From NCBI GenBank assembly GCA_900315055.1, contig OMXP01000029.1, positions 1 to 32,777 of the forward strand: a stretch of 32,777 bases of DNA. The letters run 5' to 3'. A program made the position numbers and the translations under genes. Of this stretch, positions 21,520 to 30,735 are shown piece by piece. Each line of letters starts with the position of its first letter. Within the stretch, counting starts at the first letter, position 1. This DNA comes from an uncultured Lachnospiraceae bacterium (GTDB lineage Bacteria > Bacillota > Clostridia > Lachnospirales > Lachnospiraceae). The notes under the pieces were generated by a model. That model saw nothing but the letters and a program-made list of their open reading frames with translations. It had not been told where the DNA came from and searched no databases.

Positions 21520-23046
21520 TTACGATTCCCGAAGGTTCGAGTATCCCATCAGGAACTTGTCGACCTCGGCCGCACACTGACGGCCCTCGGCGACGGCCCA
21601 GACGACCAGGGACTGGCCGCGGTGCATGTCGCCTGCCGTGAAGACCTTCGCAACGCTGGAGGCATAGGATTCCGGCTTTGTCTCGACAACGCCGCGCCCG
21701 GTTCTCTTGACGCCGAACGCCTCCGCCGTGTAATCCTGGCAGCCAACGAAGCCCGCCGCGATGAGGAGCAGGTCGCACTTTAATACCTTCTCACTGCCGG
21801 GAACCTCGACCATTTTGCGGTTCTCGTCGAACTTCACCTGAACGGTCTTGATTTCCTTCAGCTCACCCTTCTTGTTCGTGATGAACTCCTTGACGGTGGT
21901 CTCATAGACTCTCGGGTCTTTCCCGAACAGGTGAATGGCCTCCTCGTGGCCGTAGTCGACCTTGAGGACCTTCGGCCACTCGGGCCACGGGTTCGATGCC
22001 GCGCGTTCCACCGGGGGTGCCGGCATCATCTCAAGGGCTGTCACACTCTTGCAGCCGTGGCGGATGACGGTGCCGATGCAGTCGTTGCCGGTATCACCGC
22101 CGCCGACCACGACGACGTTCTTGTCCTTTGCGCTGATGAAGCCGCCCTCACGCATCAGATCTGCCACCGTGGTGCCCCCGCTCTTTCGAAGAGCCTTGGT
22201 GGTGGAGGTCAGGAAATCCACCGCATAGTAGATTCCCTTGATCTTATCCGGATCGCCGCCAGCAAGGGGACGCGCCTTTTTTGCGCCGCAGGCAAGGACC
22301 ACCGCGTCGAACTGCTGCAGGAGCTCCTGCGCGGAGATCGTCTCCTTCCCGGGTTCGGGCGTCGTGGCACCGACGTTGACGTTGCAGCGGAAGGTGACGC
22401 CTTCTTCTTCCATCAGCTTCCTTCTGCGGAGAATGACGCTCTTGTCGAGCTTCATGTTCGGGATTCCGTACATCAGAAGTCCGCCGATCTCATCCTCGCG
22501 CTCAAAGACCGTGACCAGATGCCCTCTGTGATTCAGCTCATCGGCTGCTGCAAGTCCGGAAGGACCGGAACCGATGACCGCCACCTTCTTTCCGCTTCGA
22601 ACACGCGGAATACGGGGCTTGATGTATCCCTTCTCGAATGCCGTCTCAATCAGGTACAGCTCATTGTCGTGAATCGTCACCGGCTCGTCGTACTCGCCGT
22701 TGATGCAGGCCTTCTCGCACAGGGCCGGGCAGACACGCCCCGTAAACTCCGGAAAGTTGCTCGTCTTGTACAGACGGGCAAACGCATGCTGATCATGGCC
22801 GTTGTAGATCTGGTCATTCCACTCCGGAATGAGGTTGTGGAGAGGGCAGCCGGTAACCATGCCGTGCAGCTTCATGGCGGACTGGCAAAGCGGCACGCCG
22901 CAGTTCATGCAGCGCGCGCCCTGCCGGCGCCGCTCCTCGACGCTGATCGGGACATGAAACTCATTGAAATTGTGAATTCTCTCTTCCACAGGCACGTCCG
23001 TGTTCTGGTGCCTGTCGTACTCCATAAATCCTGTCACTTTTCCCAT
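21520..23046 (-). CDS. gltD: Glutamate synthase (NADPH), small subunit
   Basis: The 508-residue beta subunit of GOGAT, which passes electrons from NADPH through FAD and Fe-S clusters to the large subunit. N-terminal cluster cysteines lie in ARCMNCGVPLC (C46, C49, C54) and GCPLHN (C67), with more in GRVCPALCEKACI. VIGSGPSGLAAADEL binds FAD and VVVGGGDTGNDCIG binds NADPH. KVFTAGDMHRGQSLVVWA near the C-terminus is typical. Length is slightly above the usual 480-490. It starts six bases after the gltB stop, so the two subunits are translated together. Confidence 0.96.
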   Translation of the reverse strand: MGKVTGFMEYDRHQNTDVPVEERIHNFNEFHVPISVEERRRQGARCMNCGVPLCQSAMKLHGMVTGCPLHNLIPEWNDQIYNGHDQHAFARLYKTSNFPEFTGRVCPALCEKACINGEYDEPVTIHDNELYLIETAFEKGYIKPRIPRVRSGKKVAVIGSGPSGLAAADELNHRGHLVTVFEREDEIGGLLMYGIPNMKLDKSVILRRRKLMEEEGVTFRCNVNVGATTPEPGKETISAQELLQQFDAVVLACGAKKARPLAGGDPDKIKGIYYAVDFLTSTTKALRKSGGTTVADLMREGGFISAKDKNVVVVGGGDTGNDCIGTVIRHGCKSVTALEMMPAPPVERAASNPWPEWPKVLKVDYGHEEAIHLFGKDPRVYETTVKEFITNKKGELKEIKTVQVKFDENRKMVEVPGSEKVLKCDLLLIAAGFVGCQDYTAEAFGVKRTGRGVVETKPESYASSVAKVFTAGDMHRGQSLVVWAVAEGRQCAAEVDKFLMGYSNLRES

Positions 23047-23052
23047 GGCTCG

Positions 23053-26000
23053 CTATCCTTTCGTGACCTCTTCGAACGCTTCGAGAACAGCATTGTCATG
23101 AGAGACTCCCTGTTCCTCAAACCTGCTGATGGCAATGAGCATCTTCTGGTAGTCGGTCGGCAGGATCTTCTTGAAATCCGGAAGGTAGGAATTGAAATCC
23201 TTCAGGATCATCGCTGCCGTCTTCGAATGCGTCTCCTTCTCGTAGTCGGTAAGGATTTCCTTCAGCTCCGCGATGTCATACTTCTCGGTGACTTCCTCGA
23301 GGCTGACCATGTCCTTGTTGAGTCTGCGGTACAGGCTGTGATCGAGGTCAAGCACATAGGCGATGCCGCCCGACATGCCGGCCGCAAAGTTCTTTCCGGT
23401 AGGTCCCAAAATCACCGCACGGCCGCCGGTCATGTACTCGAGGCCGTGGTCGCCGCAGCCCTCTGCTACAGCCGTTGCACCGGAATTTCTGACACAGAAT
23501 CTCTCGCCTGCAACGCCGCACACATAGGCCTTGCCGCTGGTCGCGCCGTAGAGCGCCACATTGCCGATGATGATGTTCTCATTGGCCCTGAAGGTGCTGC
23601 CCTGCGGCGGAGTGACAACGAGCTTGCCGCCGGAGAGTCCCTTGCCGAAGCCGTCGTTTGCATCGCCGGAAAGGCGAAGCGTCACGCCCTTTGGCAGGAA
23701 GGCACCGAACGACTGTCCGCCGCCGCCCTCGCAGTTGACGACAAAGGTGTCGTCCTTCAGGTCATTGCCGAACGCCCTGGTGACCTCGGAACCGAGGATC
23801 GTGCCGAAGGCGCGGTCCGTGGAGGAGACCCTTAAGGAAACCTCAGAGTGCTGAACCTCCTTCAGCGGCTTCTTCAGCTGAGAAGCAAACTTCGGCAGAA
23901 GGACGGACTCATCAAGCGTCTTCTCGAGCTGGAAGTTGTACACATGCTCCGGCTCAAAGTGCGCGTGCTCCGCATGCGCGTACTTCGGATCGAGCAGGAC
24001 CGAAAGATCCACGGTCTTTGCGCGGTCTGTGGGCATGTCCTCGCGCTTTCTCAGGCAGTCCGTGCGTCCGATCATCTCATCGACAGTGCGAAAGCCCAGG
24101 GAGGCCATGATTTCACGCAGCTCCTGTGCGATGAACTTCATGAAGTTGATGACATACTCCGGCTTTCCGCGGAAGCGCTTTCTCAGCTCCTCGTTCTGGG
24201 TCGCGATGCCGACCGGGCAGGTATCCTTCGAGCAGACACGCATCATCATGCAGCCCATGCACACAAGGGGTGCGGTTGCAAAGCCGTATTCCTCGGCGCC
24301 AAGCAGCGCTGCGATCGCAACGTCGCGGCCGCTCATGAGCTTGCCGTCAGTCTCGAGGCGGACCCTGTCGCGCAGACCGTTCTGCACCAGGGACTGATGA
24401 GCTTCGGATATGCCGAGCTCCCACGGAAGACCTGCGTTGTGGACGGAGGAGTACGGCGCAGCGCCGGTACCGCCGTCATAGCCGGAAATCAGGATGACCT
24501 GTGCGCCTGCCTTTGCAACACCGGAGGCAATCGTGCCGACGCCCGCCTCGGAGACGAGCTTGACGGAGATTCTCGCATCGCGGTTTGCGTTCTTCAGATC
24601 GTAGATCAGCTGTGCCAGATCCTCGATCGAGTAGATGTCGTGGTGCGGCGGCGGGGAGATCAGCGACACACCGGGTGTCGAATATCTCGTTGCCGCAACC
24701 CACGGGTAAACCTTCTTGCCCGGCAGATTGCCGCCCTCACCGGGCTTTGCTCCCTGCGCCATCTTGATCTGGATCTCGTTGGCGCTGTTGAGGTACGCGG
24801 AGGTGACACCGAAGCGTCCCGATGCGACCTGCTTGATCGCGGAATTCCGGATGGTGCCGTAGCGCTTCGGATCCTCGCCGCCTTCGCCGGTGTTGGAACG
24901 TCCGCCGATGGTATTCATCGCAATGGCAAGCGTCTCATGCGCCTCCTGCGAGATGGAGCCGTAGCTCATGGCGCCGGTCTTGAAGCGCTTTACGATGCTC
25001 TCCACCGGCTCGACCTCTTCGATCGGCACCGGCTTGTTCTGCGGATTGAACTCGAGAAGCGAGCGCAGCGTGTGCGGGCGGTCCTTGGCATCAACCATGC
25101 CCGTGTAGACCTTGAACTGGTTGTAATCACCCCTCGCAACGGACTGCTGCAGGTTGATGATCGTCTCCGGATTATAGAGATGGTCCTCCTTGTCCCTGCC
25201 GCTTCGAAGGTAATGGAACCCGATGGAATCAAGCGTCGTATCCAGGGAAAGACCCAGCGGATCAAACGCATGGTCATGACGGTAGGCGACGTTCTCCTCG
25301 ATCTCGCGGATTCCGATGCCGCCGACACGGGAGACCGTGCCGGTGAAGTACTTGTCGATGACCTCCTTCGAAAGACCGATGGCCTCGAAGATACGCGCGG
25401 ACTGATAGGACTGAATCGTGGAAATACCCATCTTTGCCGCGATCTTCACGACACCGCCAAGCAGTGCCTTGTTGTAGTCCTCGATGGCCGTGTGATAATC
25501 CTTGTCCAGAAGGCCGATGTCAATGAGCTCCGAGATGCACTCGTGTGCCAGGTACGGATTGATGGCACGGGCACCGAAGCCCAGAAGCGTTGCAATCTGA
25601 TGCACATCGCGGGGCTCTGCGGATTCCAGGATGATGGAGATTGCCGTTCTCTTCTTCGTGCGCACCAGGTGCTGCTCCACGGAGGAGACCGCTAGAAGTG
25701 CCGGGATCGGCACGTGGTTCTCATCGACGCCGCGGTCGGAGAGAATGATGATGTTGTAGCCGTTGGTGGCCGCGCGGTCGACCGCGATGTTCAGCTGTTC
25801 GAGGGCACGCTCAAGGCTCGTATTCTTGTAGTAGAGAATCGAGAGCGTCTGCACGTGGAAGCCGGGCCGGTTCAGGGAGCGGATCTTCATCAGATCAACG
25901 CCCGTCAGGATCGGGTTGTTGACCTCGAGCACCGTGCAGTTGCCGCTCTTCTCGTTGAGCAGGTCGCCATCGGAACCGATGTAGACGGTCGTATCGGTGA

Positions 26001-27615
26001 CGATCTTCTCACGCAGGGAGTCGATCGGGGGGTTCGTGACCTGGGCGAACAGCTGCTTGAAGTAGTTGTACAGGCTCTGTCTCTTGTTCGAGAGCACTGC
26101 AAGCGGCACGTCATGGCCCATGGAGACCGTCGGCTCGACACCGGTGGTTGCCATCGGCATGATCAGATCCTTCACGTCCTCATAGGTATAGCCGAAGACC
26201 TTGTAGAGCTTGTCCCGCATCTCCTGCGTATGGGTCGGAATCTTCTTGTTCGGGATCTTCAGATCCTCGAGATGCAGGAGGTTGCGGTCGAGCCACTCGC
26301 CGTAGGGCTGGCGGTGTGCGTAATGACTCTTGAGCTCCTCGTCCGCGATGATGCGCTTCTGCTTCGTATCGACCACCAGCATCTTGCCGGGCTCGAGACG
26401 GGACTTGCGCACGATGTGCTCCGGTGCGATATCGAGCACGCCGACCTCGGAGGAGAGGATCAGTCTCCCGTCATCGGTGATGTAATAGCGCGACGGTCTG
26501 AGGCCGTTTCTGTCGAGGGTTGCGACCACCATGTCGCCGTCCGAAATCAGGAGTGCCGCCGGGCCGTCCCAGGGCTCCATCATCGTTGCGTAGTAGTGGT
26601 AGAAATCCTTCTTGTCCTGATCCATGAAGTTGTTGTGCTTCCAGGGCTCCGGGATGAGAATCATGGTCGCAAGCGGCAGATCGACGCCGTTCATGTACAG
26701 GAACTCCAGCGTGTTGTCGAGGACAGCGGAGTCCGAACCGGACGTGTTGCAGACCGGGAAGATCTTGTCGATGTCCTTCTCCATGTTCGGGGAAGTCATC
26801 GTCTCCTCACGGGCAAACATACGGTCGATATTGCCCCGAATCGTATTGATCTCGCCGTTGTGGGCAAGGAAACGATACGGGTGCGCACGGTTCCAGGACG
26901 GCGTGGTGTTCGTCGAAAATCTCGAATGGACGATGGCGATGGCCGTCTTGTAATCATGGCTCTGCAGATCGTCATAGAAATTGCGCAGCTGCTTGACGAG
27001 GAACATGCCCTTGTAGACGATGGTGCGCGAAGAGAGCGAGCAGATGTAGGTATCCTCCGAGGACTGCTCGAACTCACGCCGCACGACATAGAGCCTGCGG
27101 TCGAATTCGACGCCGCGGGAGACGTCCTTCGGACGCTCGATGAAACACTGCATGATGCACGGCATGCAGTTGCGTGCGGGCTCGCCGAGGATATCGGCGT
27201 GAACCGGGACGTTTCTCCAGCCGAGGAACTTCAGGCCCTCCTTCTCGGTGATGACCTGCATCATGCGCATGGCGAACGTGCGCTTCAAGTTGTCCTGCGG
27301 CAGGAAGAACATGCCGATGCCGTAGTCCCGCTCGTCTCCGAGGGTGATGCCGCACTCTGCGGCAGCCTTCTTGAAGAAGCTGTGGCTGATCTGCGTCAGA
27401 ATGCCGACGCCGTCGCCGACCTTGCCGGTGGCATCCTTGCCGGCGCGGTGCTCGAGCTTCTCCACGATGTGCAGTGCATCATCGAGGACCTGATAATCCT
27501 GGTGTCCGTCGATGTTGACGATGGTACCGATGCCGCAGGCATCGTGTTCCTGCTGCAGAGATTCGTACATCGCCTTGAGATCGTATTCCTTCTTTTTGAA
27601 TTGAACGTTGTCCAT
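23053..27615 (-). CDS. gltB: Glutamate synthase, large subunit
   Basis: The 1520-residue alpha subunit of GOGAT makes two glutamates from glutamine and 2-oxoglutarate. The class II amidotransferase nucleophile is C27 in EHDACGIG, so about 26 residues should be removed as a propeptide. SRFSTNTTPSWNRAHP and HNGEINT are glutaminase motifs. The FMN domain has GGRSNTGEGGEDP and ISGYDGGTGAAP; CMGCMMMRVCSKDTCPVG binds the 3Fe-4S cluster. The C-terminal GXGXG beta-helix follows. Length is normal. AAGGG precedes the ATG after an intergenic region of over 500 bases. Operon with gltD. Confidence 0.97.
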   Translation of the reverse strand: MDNVQFKKKEYDLKAMYESLQQEHDACGIGTIVNIDGHQDYQVLDDALHIVEKLEHRAGKDATGKVGDGVGILTQISHSFFKKAAAECGITLGDERDYGIGMFFLPQDNLKRTFAMRMMQVITEKEGLKFLGWRNVPVHADILGEPARNCMPCIMQCFIERPKDVSRGVEFDRRLYVVRREFEQSSEDTYICSLSSRTIVYKGMFLVKQLRNFYDDLQSHDYKTAIAIVHSRFSTNTTPSWNRAHPYRFLAHNGEINTIRGNIDRMFAREETMTSPNMEKDIDKIFPVCNTSGSDSAVLDNTLEFLYMNGVDLPLATMILIPEPWKHNNFMDQDKKDFYHYYATMMEPWDGPAALLISDGDMVVATLDRNGLRPSRYYITDDGRLILSSEVGVLDIAPEHIVRKSRLEPGKMLVVDTKQKRIIADEELKSHYAHRQPYGEWLDRNLLHLEDLKIPNKKIPTHTQEMRDKLYKVFGYTYEDVKDLIMPMATTGVEPTVSMGHDVPLAVLSNKRQSLYNYFKQLFAQVTNPPIDSLREKIVTDTTVYIGSDGDLLNEKSGNCTVLEVNNPILTGVDLMKIRSLNRPGFHVQTLSILYYKNTSLERALEQLNIAVDRAATNGYNIIILSDRGVDENHVPIPALLAVSSVEQHLVRTKKRTAISIILESAEPRDVHQIATLLGFGARAINPYLAHECISELIDIGLLDKDYHTAIEDYNKALLGGVVKIAAKMGISTIQSYQSARIFEAIGLSKEVIDKYFTGTVSRVGGIGIREIEENVAYRHDHAFDPLGLSLDTTLDSIGFHYLRSGRDKEDHLYNPETIINLQQSVARGDYNQFKVYTGMVDAKDRPHTLRSLLEFNPQNKPVPIEEVEPVESIVKRFKTGAMSYGSISQEAHETLAIAMNTIGGRSNTGEGGEDPKRYGTIRNSAIKQVASGRFGVTSAYLNSANEIQIKMAQGAKPGEGGNLPGKKVYPWVAATRYSTPGVSLISPPPHHDIYSIEDLAQLIYDLKNANRDARISVKLVSEAGVGTIASGVAKAGAQVILISGYDGGTGAAPYSSVHNAGLPWELGISEAHQSLVQNGLRDRVRLETDGKLMSGRDVAIAALLGAEEYGFATAPLVCMGCMMMRVCSKDTCPVGIATQNEELRKRFRGKPEYVINFMKFIAQELREIMASLGFRTVDEMIGRTDCLRKREDMPTDRAKTVDLSVLLDPKYAHAEHAHFEPEHVYNFQLEKTLDESVLLPKFASQLKKPLKEVQHSEVSLRVSSTDRAFGTILGSEVTRAFGNDLKDDTFVVNCEGGGGQSFGAFLPKGVTLRLSGDANDGFGKGLSGGKLVVTPPQGSTFRANENIIIGNVALYGATSGKAYVCGVAGERFCVRNSGATAVAEGCGDHGLEYMTGGRAVILGPTGKNFAAGMSGGIAYVLDLDHSLYRRLNKDMVSLEEVTEKYDIAELKEILTDYEKETHSKTAAMILKDFNSYLPDFKKILPTDYQKMLIAISRFEEQGVSHDNAVLEAFEEVTKG

Positions 27616-28141
27616 AAGCAGTACCCTTACTTTCGTGCTTTGACCGGTTTTTGGATATTATATCGTATTCATTGGAAAATGGATATTAAAATACATTTTC
27701 GCTATATCTAAATCCTAGGATACATCCCTTACCATTTGCAAACCCTTCGTTTCTAAAGCAGATCGTGCGGTTTGCTTTTCTTTTTAAACCAAACAGGCTG
27801 AATTTCCTTATTTTCTTTCGTCCTGAAAAAATCCGCAAAAAACGCACCAACCCGGTTTTGAAATCAGCGTCAGGGACAGTCTGATTTCGCCACCGGGAAG
27901 GTACGGTATTTGTTCCACTTCACAAACCGCAGACAAGGCGATTCGGGAGGGTCTTGAAAAGGGTTTTTCCATTATATAGAGCGAATTGCCCCTGGACACC
28001 GGTTTGGAGTCCCGGTATCCGGAACAATCCTCTCAGGGTAATGAAAAAAGGAAGGTAACATGCCGGTTTTGACAAACATTTACAGGAGGGGCGTCGCAAC
28101 CGGCTCTGAACAGCGGCTTTGCCCGCTGGAGTCAGCCAATA
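27616..28141. other. Intergenic region between gltB and glnN with one strong hairpin
   Basis: No gene is supported in these 526 bases; the short open frames here lack ribosome binding sites. On the minus strand a nested hairpin (27851-27897) has CCCGG/CCGGG outer and GAAATCAG/CTGATTTC inner helices, with a T-run about ten bases after it. It lies some 240 bases before gltB. GCAAACC/GGGTTTGC (around 27740-27775) is a second inverted repeat. CAGCGG/CCGCTG follows the glnN stop (about 28098-28115) without a U-tract. AT-rich sequence at 27655-27720 probably holds the gltB promoter, but no convincing hexamer pair was found. Confidence 0.5.
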
Positions 28142-30250
28142 CTATCTGGTCGAGAAGAGCATCTCCTCATACGTCGGATAGGACAGGTACTCGTTCGGGA
28201 TCAGTGCCTCGGCGGCATCGACACCTGCGCGCAGGCTGTCCATGTCGGAAAGGATGGTTGCCTGATAGTACTCTGCGGACTCGAGTACATCGCTCTTTCC
28301 CTCTGCCACCTTGGTGTCGGCATCGAGCTTTGCCAGTGCCTCATCAATGGAGCTCTCAAGGGTATCAAGCTTCTCGAGAATACCGGTCTCGTACTTGCAG
28401 CCGGCAGACGGAAGAACGCTCTTCTTTGCGGCTGCAGCCTCGGTCAGATCCTTCTCATAGGATACAAGACCTGCCGTGAAGTCCTTGCGGACCATATCCT
28501 GCATGGTGAGAGACTCGATGTGGATGGTCTTGGAGTAGTTCTCCAGGAAGATCTCGTAGCGGGAATCCAGCTCGGTCTGCGTGAAGACCTTGTGCTTTGT
28601 GAAGAGCTCGACGCTCTTGTCGGCAATCAGTCTTGGCATTGCTTCCGGCAGAGACTTCAGGTTGTCGAGGCCTCTCTTTGCAGCTTCCTCAACCCACTCA
28701 TCGGTGTAGCCGTTGCCGTTGAACAGGATTCTCTTGTGCTCGTCGAGCATCTTCTTGACGAGCTCTCTGACCTTGCCCTCAAGCTCTTCAGCCGGGACAT
28801 CCTTCAGTTCATCGTAGACATCGCTGAACTTCTCGGCGACTGCCGTGTTCAGGACAATGTTGGGATCTGCAACCGACAGGGAGGAACCGGGCATACGGAA
28901 CTCGAACTTGTTGCCGGTGAAGGCAAACGGGCTCGTTCTGTTGCGGTCCGTGGTATCCTTCTTGATGTGCGGCAGAACCTGGGCGCCCATGCTCATCTGG
29001 GTCTTGCCCTTGCTCTTGAATGCCGTGCCGTCATCGACAGCCTTTAACAGAGCTGCGAGATCATCACCGACGAAGATGGAGATGATTGCCGGCGGCGCCT
29101 CGTTTGCGCCGAGGCGGTGATCGTTTCCGGCCGTAGCGACAGAGACGCGCATCAGATCCTGATACTCATCGACTGCTGCGATGACGCTGACCAGGGTGAC
29201 CAGGAACGGCAGGTTCTCGAAGGGATCCTTGCCGGGATCGAGCAGGTTGATACCCGTATCCGTGGAGATGGACCAGTTGTTGTGCTTGCCGGATCCGTTG
29301 ACGCCTTCGAACGGCTTCTCGTGAAGCAGGCAGGCCATGCCGTGCTTGTCGGCAACCTTCTTCATCATCTCCATGGTCAGCTGGTTGTGATCCGTGGCCA
29401 CGTTGACGTTCTCATAGATCGGTGCCAGCTCGTGCTGAGACGGCGCGACCTCGTTGTGCTTGGTCTTTGCCGGAACGCCGAGCTTCCACAGCTCCTGATC
29501 CAGATCATGCATGTAAGCGGACACCTTCGGCTTCAGGACGCCGAAATAGTGATCCTCCATCTCCTGGCCCTTGGGTGCCGGTGCACCGATCAGGGTGCGT
29601 CCGCACATCACGAGGTCCTTGCGCTTCATGTACATTTCCTTGTCAATCAGGAAGTACTCCTGCTCGGAGCCCACCGTGGTGTTGACATGGGTGACGTTCT
29701 TGAGTCCGAGCAGATGCAGAACCTTCACGGCCTCGTCGGAGAGCGCTTCCATCGAGCGAAGGAGCGGGGTCTTCTTGTCGAGTGCCTCGCCGCTGTAGGA
29801 AACGAATGCGGTCGGGATGTATAAGGTGCCGTCCTTGATGAAGGCCGGGGAAGACGGATCCCACGCAGTATAGCCTCTTGCTTCAAAGGTTGCTCTCAGA
29901 CCGCCGGACGGGAAGCTCGATGCATCGGGCTCGCCCTTGACCAGTTCCTTGCCGGAGAACTCCATGATCACGCCGCCCATTCCATCCGGAGAGATGAAGC
30001 TGTCGTGCTTCTCTGCGGTCAGGCCGGTCATCGGCTGGAACCAGTGTGTGAAGTGTGTTGCACCGTGTTCGATCGCCCACTCCTTCATGGCGGAGGCGAC
30101 GCAGTTGGCGACGTCAAGTTCGAGGTGAGTCCCCTGTGTACTGGTCTTCTTGACTGCCTGGTAGATGTCCTTCGGCAGGCGCTGTTTCATCACCTTGTCG
30201 TTAAACACCAGGGAACCGTACAGTTCCGGGACGTTTACTGTTGCTTCCAT
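28142..30250 (-). CDS. glnN: Glutamine synthetase, type III
   Basis: A 702-residue GSIII, the large dodecameric glutamine synthetase type of Bacteroides, cyanobacteria and clostridia. [21 protein letters not shown] is the class signature. [41 protein letters not shown] and [21 protein letters not shown] are further catalytic-core motifs. The start at 30250 ([18 protein letters not shown]) follows AGGAGG; upstream in-frame sequence is leader, not protein. It is divergent from asnB and is the second glutamine synthetase in the window, unrelated in size to the one at 14746. A promoter and a leader terminator precede it. Confidence 0.96.
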   Translation of the reverse strand: MEATVNVPELYGSLVFNDKVMKQRLPKDIYQAVKKTSTQGTHLELDVANCVASAMKEWAIEHGATHFTHWFQPMTGLTAEKHDSFISPDGMGGVIMEFSGKELVKGEPDASSFPSGGLRATFEARGYTAWDPSSPAFIKDGTLYIPTAFVSYSGEALDKKTPLLRSMEALSDEAVKVLHLLGLKNVTHVNTTVGSEQEYFLIDKEMYMKRKDLVMCGRTLIGAPAPKGQEMEDHYFGVLKPKVSAYMHDLDQELWKLGVPAKTKHNEVAPSQHELAPIYENVNVATDHNQLTMEMMKKVADKHGMACLLHEKPFEGVNGSGKHNNWSISTDTGINLLDPGKDPFENLPFLVTLVSVIAAVDEYQDLMRVSVATAGNDHRLGANEAPPAIISIFVGDDLAALLKAVDDGTAFKSKGKTQMSMGAQVLPHIKKDTTDRNRTSPFAFTGNKFEFRMPGSSLSVADPNIVLNTAVAEKFSDVYDELKDVPAEELEGKVRELVKKMLDEHKRILFNGNGYTDEWVEEAAKRGLDNLKSLPEAMPRLIADKSVELFTKHKVFTQTELDSRYEIFLENYSKTIHIESLTMQDMVRKDFTAGLVSYEKDLTEAAAAKKSVLPSAGCKYETGILEKLDTLESSIDEALAKLDADTKVAEGKSDVLESAEYYQATILSDMDSLRAGVDAAEALIPNEYLSYPTYEEMLFSTR

Positions 30251-30282
30251 TCTCCATTCCTCCTGTTTTGATACAGTCAAAC

Positions 30283-30325
30283 AAAAAAAGCGCCTTGAGG
30301 GCACAACTGTGTCCTCAAAGCGCCT
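30283..30325 (-). terminator. Promoter-proximal terminator in the glnN leader
   Basis: On the minus strand GCGCTTTGAGG pairs with CCTCAAGGCGC (one G-U), followed by TTTTTTT. The stem starts only about ten bases after the predicted transcription start and ends about 30 bases before the glnN start codon, so most transcripts should stop unless terminator formation is prevented. Confidence 0.85.
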
Positions 30326-30341
30326 TTGCTTTATGCCTCCG

Positions 30342-30369
30342 ATTATAACCGGCGGGTTCAATCTGTCAA
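30342..30369 (-). promoter_or_regulatory. glnN promoter
   Basis: On the minus strand: perfect -35 TTGACA (30369-30364), 16-base spacer, perfect -10 TATAAT (30347-30342). Confidence 0.8.
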
Positions 30370-30374
30370 CCCCG

Positions 30375-30390
30375 TTTTTGTATACAAAAA
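30375..30390. promoter_or_regulatory. Perfect 16-bp palindrome upstream of the glnN -35
   Basis: TTTTTGTATACAAAAA is fully self-complementary and sits five bases upstream of the glnN -35. The TTGTATACAA core resembles operators of GntR-type and some other dimeric regulators. The cognate protein is not identifiable from the window. Confidence 0.5.
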
Positions 30391-30559
30391 AACATGACTG
30401 AGTTGACTGATATCCCGTCACAGTCCCCATCTTTGCCAGTCCGTACCCGGAAACAGCACCTGTTGTTTCTTATTACGAAAGATCTGCGGCTGGCATCTGA
30501 ACATGCAGGAAAACGGAAAGAAGCCCATAGTATTTTCCGGCACAGCTTTAAAATCCCGC

Positions 30560-30589
30560 TTGACAAACGGAAGGCGCCGGCGCAATAAT
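30560..30589 (+). promoter_or_regulatory. asnB promoter
   Basis: Perfect -35 TTGACA (30560-30565), 18-base spacer, -10 AATAAT (30584-30589). The predicted start is near 30596. Confidence 0.65.
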
Positions 30590-30613
30590 CTTGGCAACAA
30601 ATCGACTGCGAAA

Positions 30614-30666
30614 CGGCAATGAGGCCAGGCGGCAGATATTCTGCCACCGTCTCATTGTCGTTTTTT
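30614..30666 (+). terminator. Promoter-proximal terminator in the asnB leader
   Basis: CGGCAATGAG pairs with CTCATTGTCG (one G-U) and GGCAG with CTGCC inside, on an ATATT loop, followed by TTTTTT. It begins about 18 bases after the predicted start and lies 70 bases before the asnB start codon. Confidence 0.82.
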
Positions 30667-30735
30667 GTTTCCCGGAAAGGTGAATCCGGTCAGCAGTCAG
30701 AACCTGAATAGAGTATATAGAAAGGCAGTTAAAAA

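Noticed and set aside
25714..27711. A 665-codon plus-strand frame, and similar long frames at 21931-23835 and 23848-25695
   Set aside because: They lie antisense to gltB and gltD, whose motifs are certain, and have the composition of codon-bias shadows.
27808..27999. A 63-codon minus-strand frame before gltB
   Set aside because: No ribosome binding site and no recognisable features; it contains the nested hairpin sequence.
27990..28060. CTCTCAGG...AAAAAAGGA on the plus strand, reminiscent of a glycine riboswitch
   Set aside because: The partner GGAGAG stem and the CCGAAGG core are missing, and no gene follows on that strand.
30590..30735. T-box leader for asnB
   Set aside because: There is a terminator, but no AGGGTGGNACCGCG T-box sequence and no specifier stem.
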